From: Adiantum capillus-veneris
Taxonomy: Eukaryota; Streptophyta; Polypodiopsida; Polypodiales; Pteridaceae
Assembly (NCBI GenBank): GCA_014529385.2
Contig: CM043950.1
Location: 77,559,935-77,619,934 of the forward strand
Reading direction: 5' to 3'
DNA length: 60,000 nucleotides
Below, in pieces: positions 32,189-42,597 of the stretch. The translations under genes and the position numbers were made by a program. Below the pieces are notes generated by a model. It was given only the letters and a program-made list of their open reading frames with translations. It was not told the DNA's origin and made no database searches. Every line of letters starts with the position of its first letter. The first letter of the stretch is position 1.

Positions 32189-32689
32189 GTGCATAAAAAA
32201 ACTCATGTTCATTTACCTATATTAGCACCTTTTCAAGAAAATGGTGTCGCTAGTGGTAAACCACATAGTGAGTCCTACTTACATGGACTTGATGCAGTGA
32301 AGAGAATCTCCATGCCATTTCCACAATACTCACCAAAGCTAGTTCCCCATTTATTCATGTCTATGTACTTTGACAAGAAGATCCTCAAGCACAAGTCCTT
32401 TGGAAGTGCACCAAAAATTGGCTTACATATTTCCCAAACAAGTGATTCTCTCTCTGTCTCTCTCTCTCTCTATCTATCTATCAATCTCTCTTTCTCTCTC
32501 TCTCTCTATGTGTGTGTGTGTGTGTATTTTGAGGGTGGAATGTACCTGATCAATAGATACCATTTTCACATTGATACGTCCTCTACAATGATGAGCCTCA
32601 TTCTCCCTTGCTATGTCTTGGGCTCATCTCTCTCAAAGTGCCCCTCAATGCTTTTGCACTTTGTAGTCTACTGTCCCCAGTACAAATAA
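32189..32689 (+). CDS. Hypothetical frame of 166 codons, possible gene or TE fragment
   Basis: The first ~90 residues have balanced composition (PILAPFQENGVASGKPHSES, VKRISMPFPQYSPKLVPHLF). Then the frame runs through a mixed (CT)n/(CTAT)n/(GT)n tract at 32447-32526 and so encodes Ser/Leu repeats. Similarity to any known family is not recognised. The pre-repeat part could be an exon or a transposon fragment; the C-terminal half is almost surely not protein. There is no sign of a promoter or splice context that I can defend. Confidence 0.25.
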   Translation: MHKKTHVHLPILAPFQENGVASGKPHSESYLHGLDAVKRISMPFPQYSPKLVPHLFMSMYFDKKILKHKSFGSAPKIGLHISQTSDSLSVSLSLYLSINLSFSLSLYVCVCVYFEGGMYLINRYHFHIDTSSTMMSLILPCYVLGSSLSKCPSMLLHFVVYCPQYK

Positions 32690-33355
32690 AACCCTAGATG
32701 AGTAATCCCACCAACACATATTGAAACTTACCTCTAAATTTTAAGTTTTGAAGGTGAGAAAATCCAAAGAATTTGCTAATAGTTGTATATCTTAAAATGT
32801 TTTCAATTTGCCTCTAAAACTTTTCTTGTTATATTATGTGAGTGTATATGGTTAGTCAACTCGAACCGCACAGGAAAACATGAATAAAGTGGTTTTCTTT
32901 TTGTGTTTACCTTTTTTTGTGTATGATTATCATATAGGCAAAGTGATGTGATGGAGTGTTAGTATGTGCTTTGAATTTGAGCTTCATGCATTGTTTTGAG
33001 GTCAGACACTTTTATTTTCATGTTATGTATGCTCCCAAAAATGGTAAAAAGTTGTTTTTTGCATATGTGTGAAGTTATGTTTTATGGTCAACCTAAGGGT
33101 CAGAGATGTTTTGCATCAGGATTATGGTGATGGAATAATATTACATGATGTATGGAACCTTATGAATAAATTTGGATGCCTCGTGTGCATGGGTATGATT
33201 GCTTCCCACCTTTCTAGGTCAAAACTGGCTCTATGTGCTAGAGCTAGTGGGTGAAGTGCAAATATGATGCATCAATTGGATGTTGTCAAAATTGGATTCG
33301 TGTTTAGTTGTTGGTAGGACTGATTTTATCCATAAAAGGTTCATGTCTTAAGGGC
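32690..33355. other. Unassigned, unique-looking DNA left of the chromovirus array
   Basis: No feature recognised. It ends AAGGGC at 33350-33355, directly at the first LTR base. The same six bases start the sequence right of the copia at 51113. Confidence 0.5.
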
Positions 33356-34945
33356 TGTAACATTTAATGGCCTAAAATCTTATTTGTAGCGGAAATTAGC
33401 ATGAACATAGTGGGCATTTCATTAGAATAGATTCCTAATGAGAATTACAAGAGTGCTTGGGTGGAGAGAGCAACAAAAAGCATAACACCTAGTTAGATAG
33501 CATCGACAATACTTTCAAAAGAGAGAGCAATTAAGCTATTGACAACAGTTGAGGACCGGATTTGCATGGAGCCGGTCCCCCCTCCAAAAGGCTTTGTATT
33601 ATGGTTTCTCCCATCAAGAGAGACATTGTACAATACAATTCTTTGTGTTCCTTCAAGACTAGCTAGTGCAATGAAGATGGAAGCTTCATACACCAAGCAA
33701 AACACTTAATCAAACACAACTTGAATTATCCCCGTTCTCAGACCCAAGACCTCACACACCTTCGAAGATGGTGAGAGCTAGCAGGGTATGAGAGTAGATT
33801 GAGAGGAAAAAGAAGTATCTTACGAGAAAGAAGTACATCTCCTCACATAATCACTCATATTAGCATAGCTTAGCTTAGTAATTAGCTTGGTAGAGAAGAT
33901 GAGCATGCATTGAAGCTTGGCTCTTGGTTGGATTTGCATCCACATGCCAAGAGAGTGTTGATGTAGGCTTCTATCTCACAAGCTTGGAGTAGGTGATGAG
34001 CTCTCCATTAAAGCTTGGGAGGAGATAGAGTATTTTCCCTTCACACATGGTCAAGTGTGAGAGTGTGTGTGTCAATGCCAAGCAAAAATCAGCCCCCCCC
34101 CTCTCTTGGGCGAGCCCTAGCTGCTAAATAAGTCTGGCTTTTGCCTCATTGGACCTCCCCAGGTCAAGCCAATAGGGATTAAGCAGCATAAGTGATAGCC
34201 TTCTGACATGTGTCCCCCTTTCCCCTTTTGTGAGAGCTTTAGGTAATTAAATAATTAAACTAAACTCTCATTGGACCCCTTTGCCTCCTGGCCAATAGGA
34301 ATCAGGCAAGCCATGGGGCTCCTGAATGCTCATTGGACCCCTTGGGAGACTGCCCAATAGTCTTCTAGGACACTTAATTCTTATTGGTTTCTTTTATTAA
34401 ATGTTTTTAAATTAATTAAACTAGATTTACTCTAGCTTAATTCTCATTGGTCCACTTCAAGGGTCTTCCAATAGGAATTGGGCACACCTTGTGGGCATCT
34501 GGCCTAGGGAGCTGACATGTGTCCCTCATTCCCTTTGTGTAAAGGGAGCCTGTGTGTGTGTGTGTGGCTTTCTCTCTCATCCCCTAGCTTTGGGGCTCGC
34601 CCCCTCCCATGTAGGGATATGCCAAGACTTTTAGGGCACACACTAAGCATCCAATTTTCCCTAGGGTTGACCTTTGGACACAACCTTTGAATTTTGGAAC
34701 CTTAGCATTTTGGAAGTCTTAATGGGCTGAACCTTAGGGTCTTTTTGGCCCATTGTTTCACATGGCTCTTTTGCAGATGGCCCCCCCTTTGGATCCCTAT
34801 TTTCCCTCCTTTGGATCCCTACTGTGGCCGGTCTGCTAACTTAACCAATATTCTAGCTTTTTCTCCCTTGGCACTTCCCCACATTAAATGATCAGTTTAA
34901 TATGAGAAAATCATTTAGGAGAATTAGATATTGATTATTATGACA
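33356..34945 (-). repeat. Outer (3') LTR of the chromovirus array, 1590 bp
   Basis: On the minus strand it begins TGTCATAATAATC (34945) and ends AAATGTTACA (33356). It holds a cluster of CCAAT/ATTGG pentamers at 34148-34481, a (GT)n at about 34552-34564 and a run of nine C at about 34093. Confidence 0.93.
34148..34481. promoter_or_regulatory. Array of ten CCAAT boxes in alternating orientation within the LTR
   Basis: ATTGG at 34148, 34270, 34332, 34383, 34446 and 34477, and CCAAT at 34169, 34292, 34354 and 34469. Four ATTGG...CCAAT pairs are 16-18 bases apart and embedded in similar sequence (CATTGGACC ... CCAATAGG). CCAAT is the NF-Y core site; a promoter role here is inference. The same array occurs in the middle LTR. 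Confidence 0.6.
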
Positions 34946-34948
34946 TTA

Positions 34949-34958
34949 CCTCTCTCTT
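34949..34958 (-). promoter_or_regulatory. Polypurine tract of chromovirus body 1
   Basis: On the minus strand AAGAGAGAGG followed by TAA directly precedes the LTR start TGTCAT. Body 2 has the identical tract at 42244-42253. Confidence 0.8.
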
Positions 34959-35349
34959 GAAATCATAGTCGTCCTCGACTATGGTGTAGAGAAGATAAAT
35001 CATATGCATGAGTCCTTTTCTTAGCGGGTAGAGGATCCCTATGTTACCCTACGACATCATTCCATAATGGATGACTAGTCCATTTGGCGCTTGAGAGCCT
35101 GAGGCTGCCGCAAGCATGTCTGCACATTAGTCCTATCAGTCTTCCATAGTAGAGTGACAAGCTCTACTTGGTGTTCGGGAGACGTCGTCTCCGCAAACTT
35201 GATCTAAGCATGCATACTACTTCATTTTTGTGCACAAATAAAGAAAAAGAGAGTCTTATAAGACAAAAAATTTTGTTCATTTTTAACATTTTGTACATTT
35301 GCTTACTCTTGGGAAGCATTGTAAGCATTGACAAGGTTTAGGTTATCCT

Positions 35350-37445
35350 TTAATTGTATGCCTTGCATCCATCTAGCATCTTCAAAAGGATAATTCTTAA
35401 ATTAATAAGATATCGTCTGATAGTCTTACCGCCTCTTAATACCTTGTCTTCATGTCGGAGAATGGACTCGGGCTGCAGCACCTCCTCGTGGTCCTCGATC
35501 TCCGGTGGGTCTTCAATAGTTGGTTCTTGAGGTGGCTCTCCTTTGTAAGGCTTCAAGAGGCTCACATGAAAAGCATTGTGTATGAGCCAATGATTGGGCA
35601 ACTTAAGTTGATAGGCCATCTCATTGATTGGCCTAAGAATCTGGAAGGGACCATAGTACCTTTTTGCTAGTTTAGCATAGTACTTTTGGTGGCCCGTAGG
35701 ATTCTTGCCCGTCGTGTGCCTTAATCGAGCCTTGGGAAACTTTAACAAGACCCAATCGTTTTCTTTAAAGGTTGGGCTCTTCTGTGCTTGTCAGCAGCAG
35801 CCTTTTGCCTTTGCTGTGAGATAGAGATAGCATCCTTAATCTTTTGGAAAGATTCTTGTAGGTCTCGGCTATACTCATCTGCAGCGAAGATCTTCCCATG
35901 TACCTTAAGTAGCAAGGGACTTTTTGATCTTCCCTCAATTACCTCGAAAGGTGCTTTTCCTGTAGAAGTATGTACAGTGTTATTGTAAGCATACTCTACT
36001 AAGGGTAAGTACTTCTCCCATTGGGATCTTTGATCTACTTCCGTTACATAGGCTTTTAGTAGATCGAGAATAGTTAGGTTAGCTATTTCACTTTGGCCAT
36101 CAGTTTGTGGATGATAGGCCGAAGAGAAATTTAGCCTTGTTCCTAAATTCTCAAAGAGACCCTTCCAGAAATTATTGGTCATTCTAGGATCTCTATCCGA
36201 CACTATGGACATTGGCAAGCCATGGTACTTGAAAATTTGTGAAATGAAGAGGGTTGCCATTTGATGGGCTTTGATAGTCTTTTTGACAGGTATAAAATGA
36301 GCTTGTTTACTGAACCTGTCTACTATCGTCCATATTCCCGTATTCCCATGGATAGACTTAGGCAATCCAAAGATAAAATCCATGGATATGCTCTCCCACG
36401 GTGAATTAGGGATTGGCAAGGGTTGAAGCAATCCAAGTTGCTTCCCTCTATCAAATTTTGTCTTTTGACATACCACACATTTGGAAACATACTCATGTAT
36501 GTTCACTTTCATGGTAGGCCAATAGAAATATGTTTCAATTCCCTTTAGGGTAGACTGAATCCCTCTATGCCCCGCATATGGGGGAGCATGAGATTCATAC
36601 ATTACTTTCTCACGTAGTGAGTTAGTAACGCATAGTCTATTGCCATAGAGAAGATAACCATCTTGTAAAGTAAATGGTTCTTCTTTCTTCCCTAATGCAA
36701 GGGCTGAAATCACATCTCTAAAATCGGGATCAATAGCATACTCATCTATCATTAAAGATAGATCATTGTGAGTTGCTATGGAAACCGCATTCACTCTCGG
36801 TCGTCTTGAGAGTGCATCGGCTACTTGATTATGCTTGCCAGCAATGTGAGCAATATGAAAATGAAATTGCGAAAGGAAATTTTCCCACCTCATTTGTTTG
36901 TCGGAGAGCTTGGTCTGCATCATGAAGTACTTAAGACTTTGGTGATCCGTTCGCAGAATGAAAGGAGTCCCCAATAAATAGTGCTTCCATGAGTCTAAGG
37001 CATGTAGAACTGCAAGGAGTTCTTTTTCGTATATGCCTAGAGCTTGCTCAACAGGGTCGAGCCTTCGACTCTCATAGCCTATGGCGTGCCCTTCTTGGAG
37101 CAGAACAGCCCCAAGGCAATCACCACAAGCATCACATTGGACCTCAAATGGTTTTGAGAGATCCGGTAGTGTAAGCACAGGTTGAGAGATAAGCTTTTCG
37201 AAAGCATTGTTCTCCTTAGCAGACCACGTATACCTAACATTTTTCTTTGTTAGGTCATGTAATGGTCCCGCAATTTGTGAGAACTTTTCTATGAAGCGTC
37301 TATAGTATGCACACATACCTATAAAGCTTCTTAGTTCATGAAGATTCCTTGGTTTAGGCCATCCTTTTATTACCTCTAACTTGGATGGATCCATTTGGAT
37401 TCCATCTTGAGAGATAATGTGACCTAAATATTGAATCTCTTGCAA
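35350..37445 (-). pseudogene. Chromovirus body 1: RT thumb, RNase H, integrase, chromodomain (two 1-nt deletions)
   Basis: The 567-residue frame 37445-35742 begins after the shared amber stop with MQEIQYLGHIISQDGIQMDP. RNase H follows (FEVQCDACGDCLGAVLLQEG; ELLAVLHALDSWKHYLLG; LRTDHQSL). Then integrase: zinc region HRGIQSTLKGIETYFYWP ... CVVCQKTK, catalytic D (ISMDFIFGLP), D (VSDRDPR) and E (DGQSEIANLTI). Loss of a T at about 35771 shifts the frame and separates the last part, 35748-35350 (integrase C-terminus with [11 protein letters not shown] and chromodomain start [20 protein letters not shown]). Loss of a T at about 35402 then scrambles the chromodomain end. Body 2 is intact at both sites. 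Confidence 0.9.
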
Positions 37446-37795
37446 GAAAAATTCACTTTTCTTTCGATTAACATAAAGTTTATTCTCTCTTAAAACTTGA
37501 AATATTACCTGGAGGTGTTGCTTGTGTTCCTATGAATTAGAGTAGATGATAATATCATCAAAGAACACTCCAGTGAAGGTTCGATGAGGTCTGAACAGCT
37601 TCTCCATCAAGCGGTTAAATGTGGCTGGTGCATTAGTCAAGCCAAAAGGCATGACAATGTATTCGTAAAGACCAAATGTAGTACGAAATGCGGTCTTTAC
37701 AATGTCTTGATCAACTATCCTTATTTGATGATAGCCACTTTTTAGGTCAATCCTACTGAAGTAGGTCGATCCTTGTAGCTTATCAAATAGGTCTT
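37446..37795 (-). pseudogene. Chromovirus body 1: RT palm with catalytic FFDD and amber stop
   Basis: In the frame matching 45110-44827 of body 2 the sequence encodes [20 protein letters not shown], then [20 protein letters not shown], then [11 protein letters not shown] and TAG (plus-strand 37530-37532), then EHKQHLQVIFQVLRENKLYV. It is shifted relative to the upstream gag-pol frame by a missing T at about 37819-37822. Confidence 0.88.
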
Positions 37796-39844
37796 CTACC
37801 CGTGGAACGGGAAACCTATTTTGATAGTGATCCTATTTAGTGCTCTATAGTCGACACACATACGATATGTGCCGTCTTTCTTTTGCACTAATAGCACAGG
37901 TGAGCAAAATGGAGATGAGCTAGGCCTAACCATGCCCTTCTCAATTAACTCATGCACTTGCCGCATAATCTCCTCTTGTTGAGCTTGAGAAACTCTATAA
38001 GGAGGTTTGTTAGGCGGTGAACTTCCTGGAAGAAGTTCAATTGCATGGTCGTCATTACCTCGTTTAGGAGGTAGCTCACAAGGGATGTCGTCAATAAAGA
38101 CATCTTGAAACCCCTTGAGAAAATTGGATAACTCTAATTCCTTTTGGTTGCTTTTATTTTCTTTTGCTAAAGCATTAGGTTCATTTTGAGAATCTTTAAC
38201 AAAAATCATGTACACGGAAATAGAGCTCTTTATTGACTTGTTGAAAGCTGGTGTATGTACAATGGGGATGGTGTTACCCATCTCCCTAGCATCTATATAC
38301 ATGTCCTTTTCCCTGAACTTAAAGGAGATTCTCCTTTCAGGAAATTTAACATGGGCAGCTAGACGGTCAAACCATGGTGCCCCTAGGATTACATCCTCAT
38401 GCTTGAGAGGAGAGATAAAGAAATCCTCTTTGTCCACATAGCCTTGGACATGAAGCCTCAATTTCCCGATTAAGGGAGTGACTGAAGCTTCTTGCCCCTT
38501 GAAGGCACTGTCTGCGGGTAGGATATCTCCCATCTCGTAGGATTGTATGCCTAGCTTGGTGGCTAACTCCATAGATATGAAATTGTGAGTAGAACCAGGG
38601 TCAAAGAGAATAAAAGCATCATGTTCTCTTACCTTTCCCCAAGCATGGCATAGAGGAGATCCTTTGTGGTGAGTTTGGTGAATCTCCTCCTCTTGGATTT
38701 CAACCAAAGAAGCTCTAGGAGGATCTTGGCGGTTGTTCTTTTGGGGACAAGCGCGGTACGCATGCCCTTGTTCGCCGCACTTGAAACACCGGTTATCTTT
38801 ACGATAACGCTCAAGCTCTTCAGGAGAGAGTTTATTCTTTCCTTTGTAAACTCCCTTCTCTTTAGCTTTGTTGGAATTGCCCTTAGGAGACTTTTGGACA
38901 TTGTCCTTCCCCTTAGGCTCATTGGAACCTTTGTTTTCCGGGGGCTTATTATTTCTTTTACCCCCCGTTTGGAAATTGATTCGCGAGGCCACCATAGTAT
39001 GGTGTATTACCGCCGATATGGTACGTGGCCTTTGGGAGTTGACATACTCCGCCATTTCTTCGGTTAAGCCCGCACAAAATTGTTGCTTTTGCTCTCCAAA
39101 ATCCAACTTTTTGAAGACAGTGGCTTTGAGTTGTAGGTCCCAAAACTTGTCTACATATTTGTGGATGGATTCATTGGGAGAGAGCTTTAAGCTTCGCCAT
39201 TCGGTGAGTACTTTGTCTTTGGCATCGGTGGCCAAAAACTGCTTCATAATGGAAGCTCTTAAAGCCTTCCATGTTCGTGGAGCTTCACCGTTGGCTCGTA
39301 GGCTAGACCACCATTGTCTGGCGGACTTTTGAAAGTGCATAGCTACATGGCGTAGCTTAGAGGACTCCGTGAAGCCCTCATCTCCAAACGCCGCATCGAA
39401 TTGCTGGATAAAGGCCAAAACTTTGTCTGTAGCACCGAAGGTGCCATCATAGGTAAGGAAAGAGATGCTCTTCCCTCCCTCTTTGAATTTCTTCAGCTTG
39501 GACGACCTCTTCCATGCGGCATAGGATTTCCTATGGCCTCTTCTTTTTGATGGTTCAAAAGTTGCACCATCACTTTCTTCAGAAGATGAAGAATTTGAAG
39601 AAGGTGGAGAAGAGGGTGACCTCTTTCTCGCCTTTTTCTTGTCTTGATCTTTGTCGTCTTCACCATAGCTTTCATAAGAGGAAGAGGATGAAGAAGATGG
39701 AGAAGAGGGTGTCCTCTTTCTCGCCTTTTTCTTCTCTTGCTTTTTATCATCCCTCTTTGAATTATGGCGTGGAGAAGAGTGTGATGGTCTTCTCCGCTTT
39801 GGTGGTGATGGAGAGCGTTTAGCCCGCCGTCTTCGTGGAGCCAT
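37796..39844 (-). CDS. Chromovirus body 1: gag, protease and RT N-terminus in one frame (682 aa)
   Basis: The N-terminus is basic and Ser-rich ([20 protein letters not shown]), with a twice-repeated KKKARKR(T/S)PSSP + poly-Ser module at residues ~37-95. The gag capsid core spans ~120-290 ([32 protein letters not shown]). A CCHC knuckle [14 protein letters not shown] lies near 360. Protease is near 410-425 ([23 protein letters not shown] in place of the commoner DSG). RT begins [20 protein letters not shown] and [14 protein letters not shown], and the frame then ends out of register because of a 1-nt deletion. Gag probably starts further upstream at 40234, separated by an in-frame TGA. Confidence 0.85.
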   Translation of the reverse strand: MAPRRRRAKRSPSPPKRRRPSHSSPRHNSKRDDKKQEKKKARKRTPSSPSSSSSSSYESYGEDDKDQDKKKARKRSPSSPPSSNSSSSEESDGATFEPSKRRGHRKSYAAWKRSSKLKKFKEGGKSISFLTYDGTFGATDKVLAFIQQFDAAFGDEGFTESSKLRHVAMHFQKSARQWWSSLRANGEAPRTWKALRASIMKQFLATDAKDKVLTEWRSLKLSPNESIHKYVDKFWDLQLKATVFKKLDFGEQKQQFCAGLTEEMAEYVNSQRPRTISAVIHHTMVASRINFQTGGKRNNKPPENKGSNEPKGKDNVQKSPKGNSNKAKEKGVYKGKNKLSPEELERYRKDNRCFKCGEQGHAYRACPQKNNRQDPPRASLVEIQEEEIHQTHHKGSPLCHAWGKVREHDAFILFDPGSTHNFISMELATKLGIQSYEMGDILPADSAFKGQEASVTPLIGKLRLHVQGYVDKEDFFISPLKHEDVILGAPWFDRLAAHVKFPERRISFKFREKDMYIDAREMGNTIPIVHTPAFNKSIKSSISVYMIFVKDSQNEPNALAKENKSNQKELELSNFLKGFQDVFIDDIPCELPPKRGNDDHAIELLPGSSPPNKPPYRVSQAQQEEIMRQVHELIEKGMVRPSSSPFCSPVLLVQKKDGTYRMCVDYRALNRITIKIGFPFHG

Positions 39845-39877
39845 CTCCGCCGAGGTGGCGGGAGACTCGCTTCTTTC

Positions 39878-40234
39878 TCATTCCTTCGGTGGAGGCTCTT
39901 GAGTTCTCCTTTGGGAAGGAGATGCATCATCAAGAAGTAAGTTCTTGAGCCCTTCATATGGATTCTCTTCTTCTTCCCGAATCGGAGAGAGACCTCTTTT
40001 GGTAGTCTCACAAGGAGGCTTCCTAGGTGTTCTCTCGTCATGGTGATGAGGTTGGAGAATCCCGTGAGCACGGAGCTGCCGTTGCACTTCACTTTGGAGA
40101 GATGGATTTCCCATGGCTTGTTGAAGCCTAGAAACAAGATAATTAACAAGCATTGAAGCATCATTAGTAGCTTGCTCATGAGCAAAATCAAAGTTATCAA
40201 CATTAATTTCACTCTCTTTAATATTGTCAGCCAT
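39878..40234 (-). CDS. Chromovirus body 1: N-terminal gag segment (118 aa), in frame with the main gag
   Basis: MADNIKESEINVDNFDFAHE opens a frame ending in TGA at 39880-39878. After that stop eleven sense codons lead, in the same frame, to the Met of the 682-residue frame at 39844. The two are therefore probably one gag interrupted by a nonsense codon, or a short upstream ORF by design. It contains a His-rich and Pro-rich tail (ILQPHHHDERTPRKPP). No membrane segment. Body 2 lacks this region, so it cannot show whether the TGA is ancestral. Confidence 0.6.
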   Translation of the reverse strand: MADNIKESEINVDNFDFAHEQATNDASMLVNYLVSRLQQAMGNPSLQSEVQRQLRAHGILQPHHHDERTPRKPPCETTKRGLSPIREEEENPYEGLKNLLLDDASPSQRRTQEPPPKE

Positions 40235-40638
40235 TCTAACAACTTTTAGGTGTAAACTTTTTAGGTATACTTTGGCACTTCAAGCCCTAGTTGCTACTCC
40301 TCTTTACCCCTTTAGAAAAAGCACTCAAGCTACTGTACCCGCGGCTCGAATACCATTAATTGCAAGGAATAGAAGAGAGGGTCTTTCGACACCAAAACAG
40401 CACCGGCTCCTGTCAAGCTTCTAATAGCTCAATAGTGGTTAAGCCGTAGGCAAGCCCCGTAGGAATCCACTATTAAGACCATAGCTCTCGACGGTGATGC
40501 CCCGTTAACTGCACAAAGGCAGGCGCACTGAAAGGCTGAAAAATCCCTATTCTACTTACTCACAGGCAATTAATAATACCAACCATTTGTAGCTAGCTTG
40601 AGGACCTCCCTTCTTGAGCAAGAAAAGAGAAACCTTGA
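40235..40638 (-). other. Leader of chromovirus body 1
   Basis: About 400 bases between the primer site and the first gag Met. No feature is recognised apart from a purine-rich start. Confidence 0.6.
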
Positions 40639-40650
40639 GCTCTGATACCA
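40639..40650 (-). promoter_or_regulatory. Primer binding site of chromovirus body 1, tRNA-iMet type
   Basis: The minus strand reads TGGTATCAGAGC, one base after the LTR end TTACA at 40652. This fixes the orientation and shows that the middle LTR functions as the 5' LTR of body 1. Confidence 0.93.
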
Positions 40651-40651
40651 A

Positions 40652-42240
40652 TGTAACATTTAATGGCCTAAAATCTTATTTGTAGCGGAAATTAGCATGA
40701 ACATAGTGGGCATTTCATTAGAATAGATTCCTAATGAGAATTACAAGAGTGCTTGGGTGGAGAGAGCAACAAAAAGCATAACACCTAGTTAGATAGCATC
40801 GACAATACTTTCAAAAGAGAGAGCAATTAAGCTATTGACAACAGTTGAGGACCGGATTTGCATGGAGCCGGTCCCCCCTCCAAAAGGCTTTGTATTATGG
40901 TTTCTCCCATCAAGAGAGACATTGTACAATACAATTCTTTGTGTTCCTTCAAGACTAGCTAGTGCAATGAAGATGGAAGCTTCATACACCAAGCAAAACA
41001 CTTAATCAAACACAACTTGAATTATCCCCGTTCTCAGACCCAAGACCTCACACACCTTCGAAGATGGTGAGAGCTAGCAGGGTATGAGAGTAGATTGAGA
41101 GGAAAAAGAAGTATCTTACGAGAAAGAAGTACATCTCCTCACATAATCACTCATATTAGCATAGCTTAGCTTAGTAATTAGCTTGGTAGAGAAGATGAGC
41201 ATGCATTGAAGCTTGGCTCTTGGTTGGATTTGCATCCACATGCCAAGAGAGTGTTGATGTAGGCTTCTATCTCACAAGCTTGGAGTAGGTGATGAGCTCT
41301 CCATTAAAGCTTGGGAGGAGATAGAGTATTTTCCCTTCACACATGGTCAAGTGTGAGAGTGTGTGTGTCAATGCCAAGCAAAAATCAGCCCCCCCCTCTC
41401 TTGGGCGAGCCCTAGCTGCTAAATAAGTCTGGCTTTTGCCTCATTGGACCTCCCCAGGTCAAGCCAATAGGGATTAAGCAGCATAAGTGATAGCCTTCTG
41501 ACATGTGTCCCCCTTTCCCCTTTTGTGAGAGCTTTAGGTAATTAAATAATTAAACTAAACTCTCATTGGACCCCTTTGCCTCCTGGCCAATAGGAATCAG
41601 GCAAGCCATGGGGCTCCTGAATGCTCATTGGACCCCTTGGGAGACTGCCCAATAGTCTTCTAGGACACTTAATTCTTATTGGTTTCTTTTATTAAATTTT
41701 TTTAAATTAATTAAACTAGATTTACTCTAGCTTAATTCTCATTGGTCCACTTCAAGGGTCTTCCAATAGGAATTGGGCACACCTTGTGGGCATCTGGCCT
41801 AGGGAGCTGACATGTGTCCCTCATTCCCTTTGTGTAAAGGGAGCCTGTGTGTGTGTGTGTGGCTTTCTCTCTCATCCCCTAGCTTTGGGGCTCGCCCCCT
41901 CCCATGTAGGGATATGCCAAGACTTTTAGGGCACACACTAAGCATCCAATTTTCCCTAGGGTTGACCTTTGGACACAACCTTTGAATTTTGGAACCTTAG
42001 CATTTTGGAAGTCTTAATGGGCTGAACCTTAGGGTCTTTTTGGCCCATTGTTTCACATGGCTCTTTTGCAGATGGCCCCCCCTTTGGATCCCTATTTTCC
42101 CTCCTTTGGATCCCTACTGTGGCCGGTCTGCTAACTTAACCAATATTCTAGCTTTTTCTCCCTTGGCACTTCCCCACATTAAATGATCAGTTTAATATGA
42201 GAAAATCATTTAGGAGAATTAGATATTGATTATTATGACA
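40652..42240 (-). repeat. Shared middle LTR of the chromovirus array, 1589 bp
   Basis: Near-identical to 33356-34945. Visible differences are eight instead of nine C at about 41390 and one T for G at about 41698 (counterpart about 34408). It lies between the primer site of body 1 on one side and the purine tract of body 2 (42244-42253) on the other. Confidence 0.95.
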
Positions 42241-42597
42241 TTACCTCTCTCTTGAAATCATAGTCGTCCTCGACTATGGTGTAGAGAAGATAAAGCATAT
42301 GCATGAGTCCTTTTCTTAGCGGGTAGAGGATCCCTATGTTACCCTACGACATCATTCCATAATGGATGACTAGTCCATTTGGCGCTTGAGAGCCTGAGGC
42401 TGCCGCAAGCATGTCTGCACATTAGTCCTATCAGTCTTCCATAGTAGAGTGACAAGCTCTACTTGGTGTTCGGGAGACGTCGTCTCCGCAAACTTGATCT
42501 AAGCATGCATACTACTTCATTTTTGTGCACAAATAAAGAAAAAGAGAGTCTTATAAGACGAAAAATTTTGTTCATTTTTAATATTTTGTACATTTGC

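Noticed and set aside
34091-34100. C-run length difference between the two chromovirus LTRs as evidence of age
   Set aside because: Homopolymer lengths are unreliable in sequencing; not used for dating.
38666-39332. Plus-strand frames of 133 and 154 codons opposite chromovirus gag
   Set aside because: Antisense shadows of a clear gag-protease frame.
39493-40242. 249-codon minus-strand frame overlapping gag
   Set aside because: Alternative frame of the same gag DNA; Leu/Met/Lys-rich with no domain, while the gag frames carry recognisable motifs.
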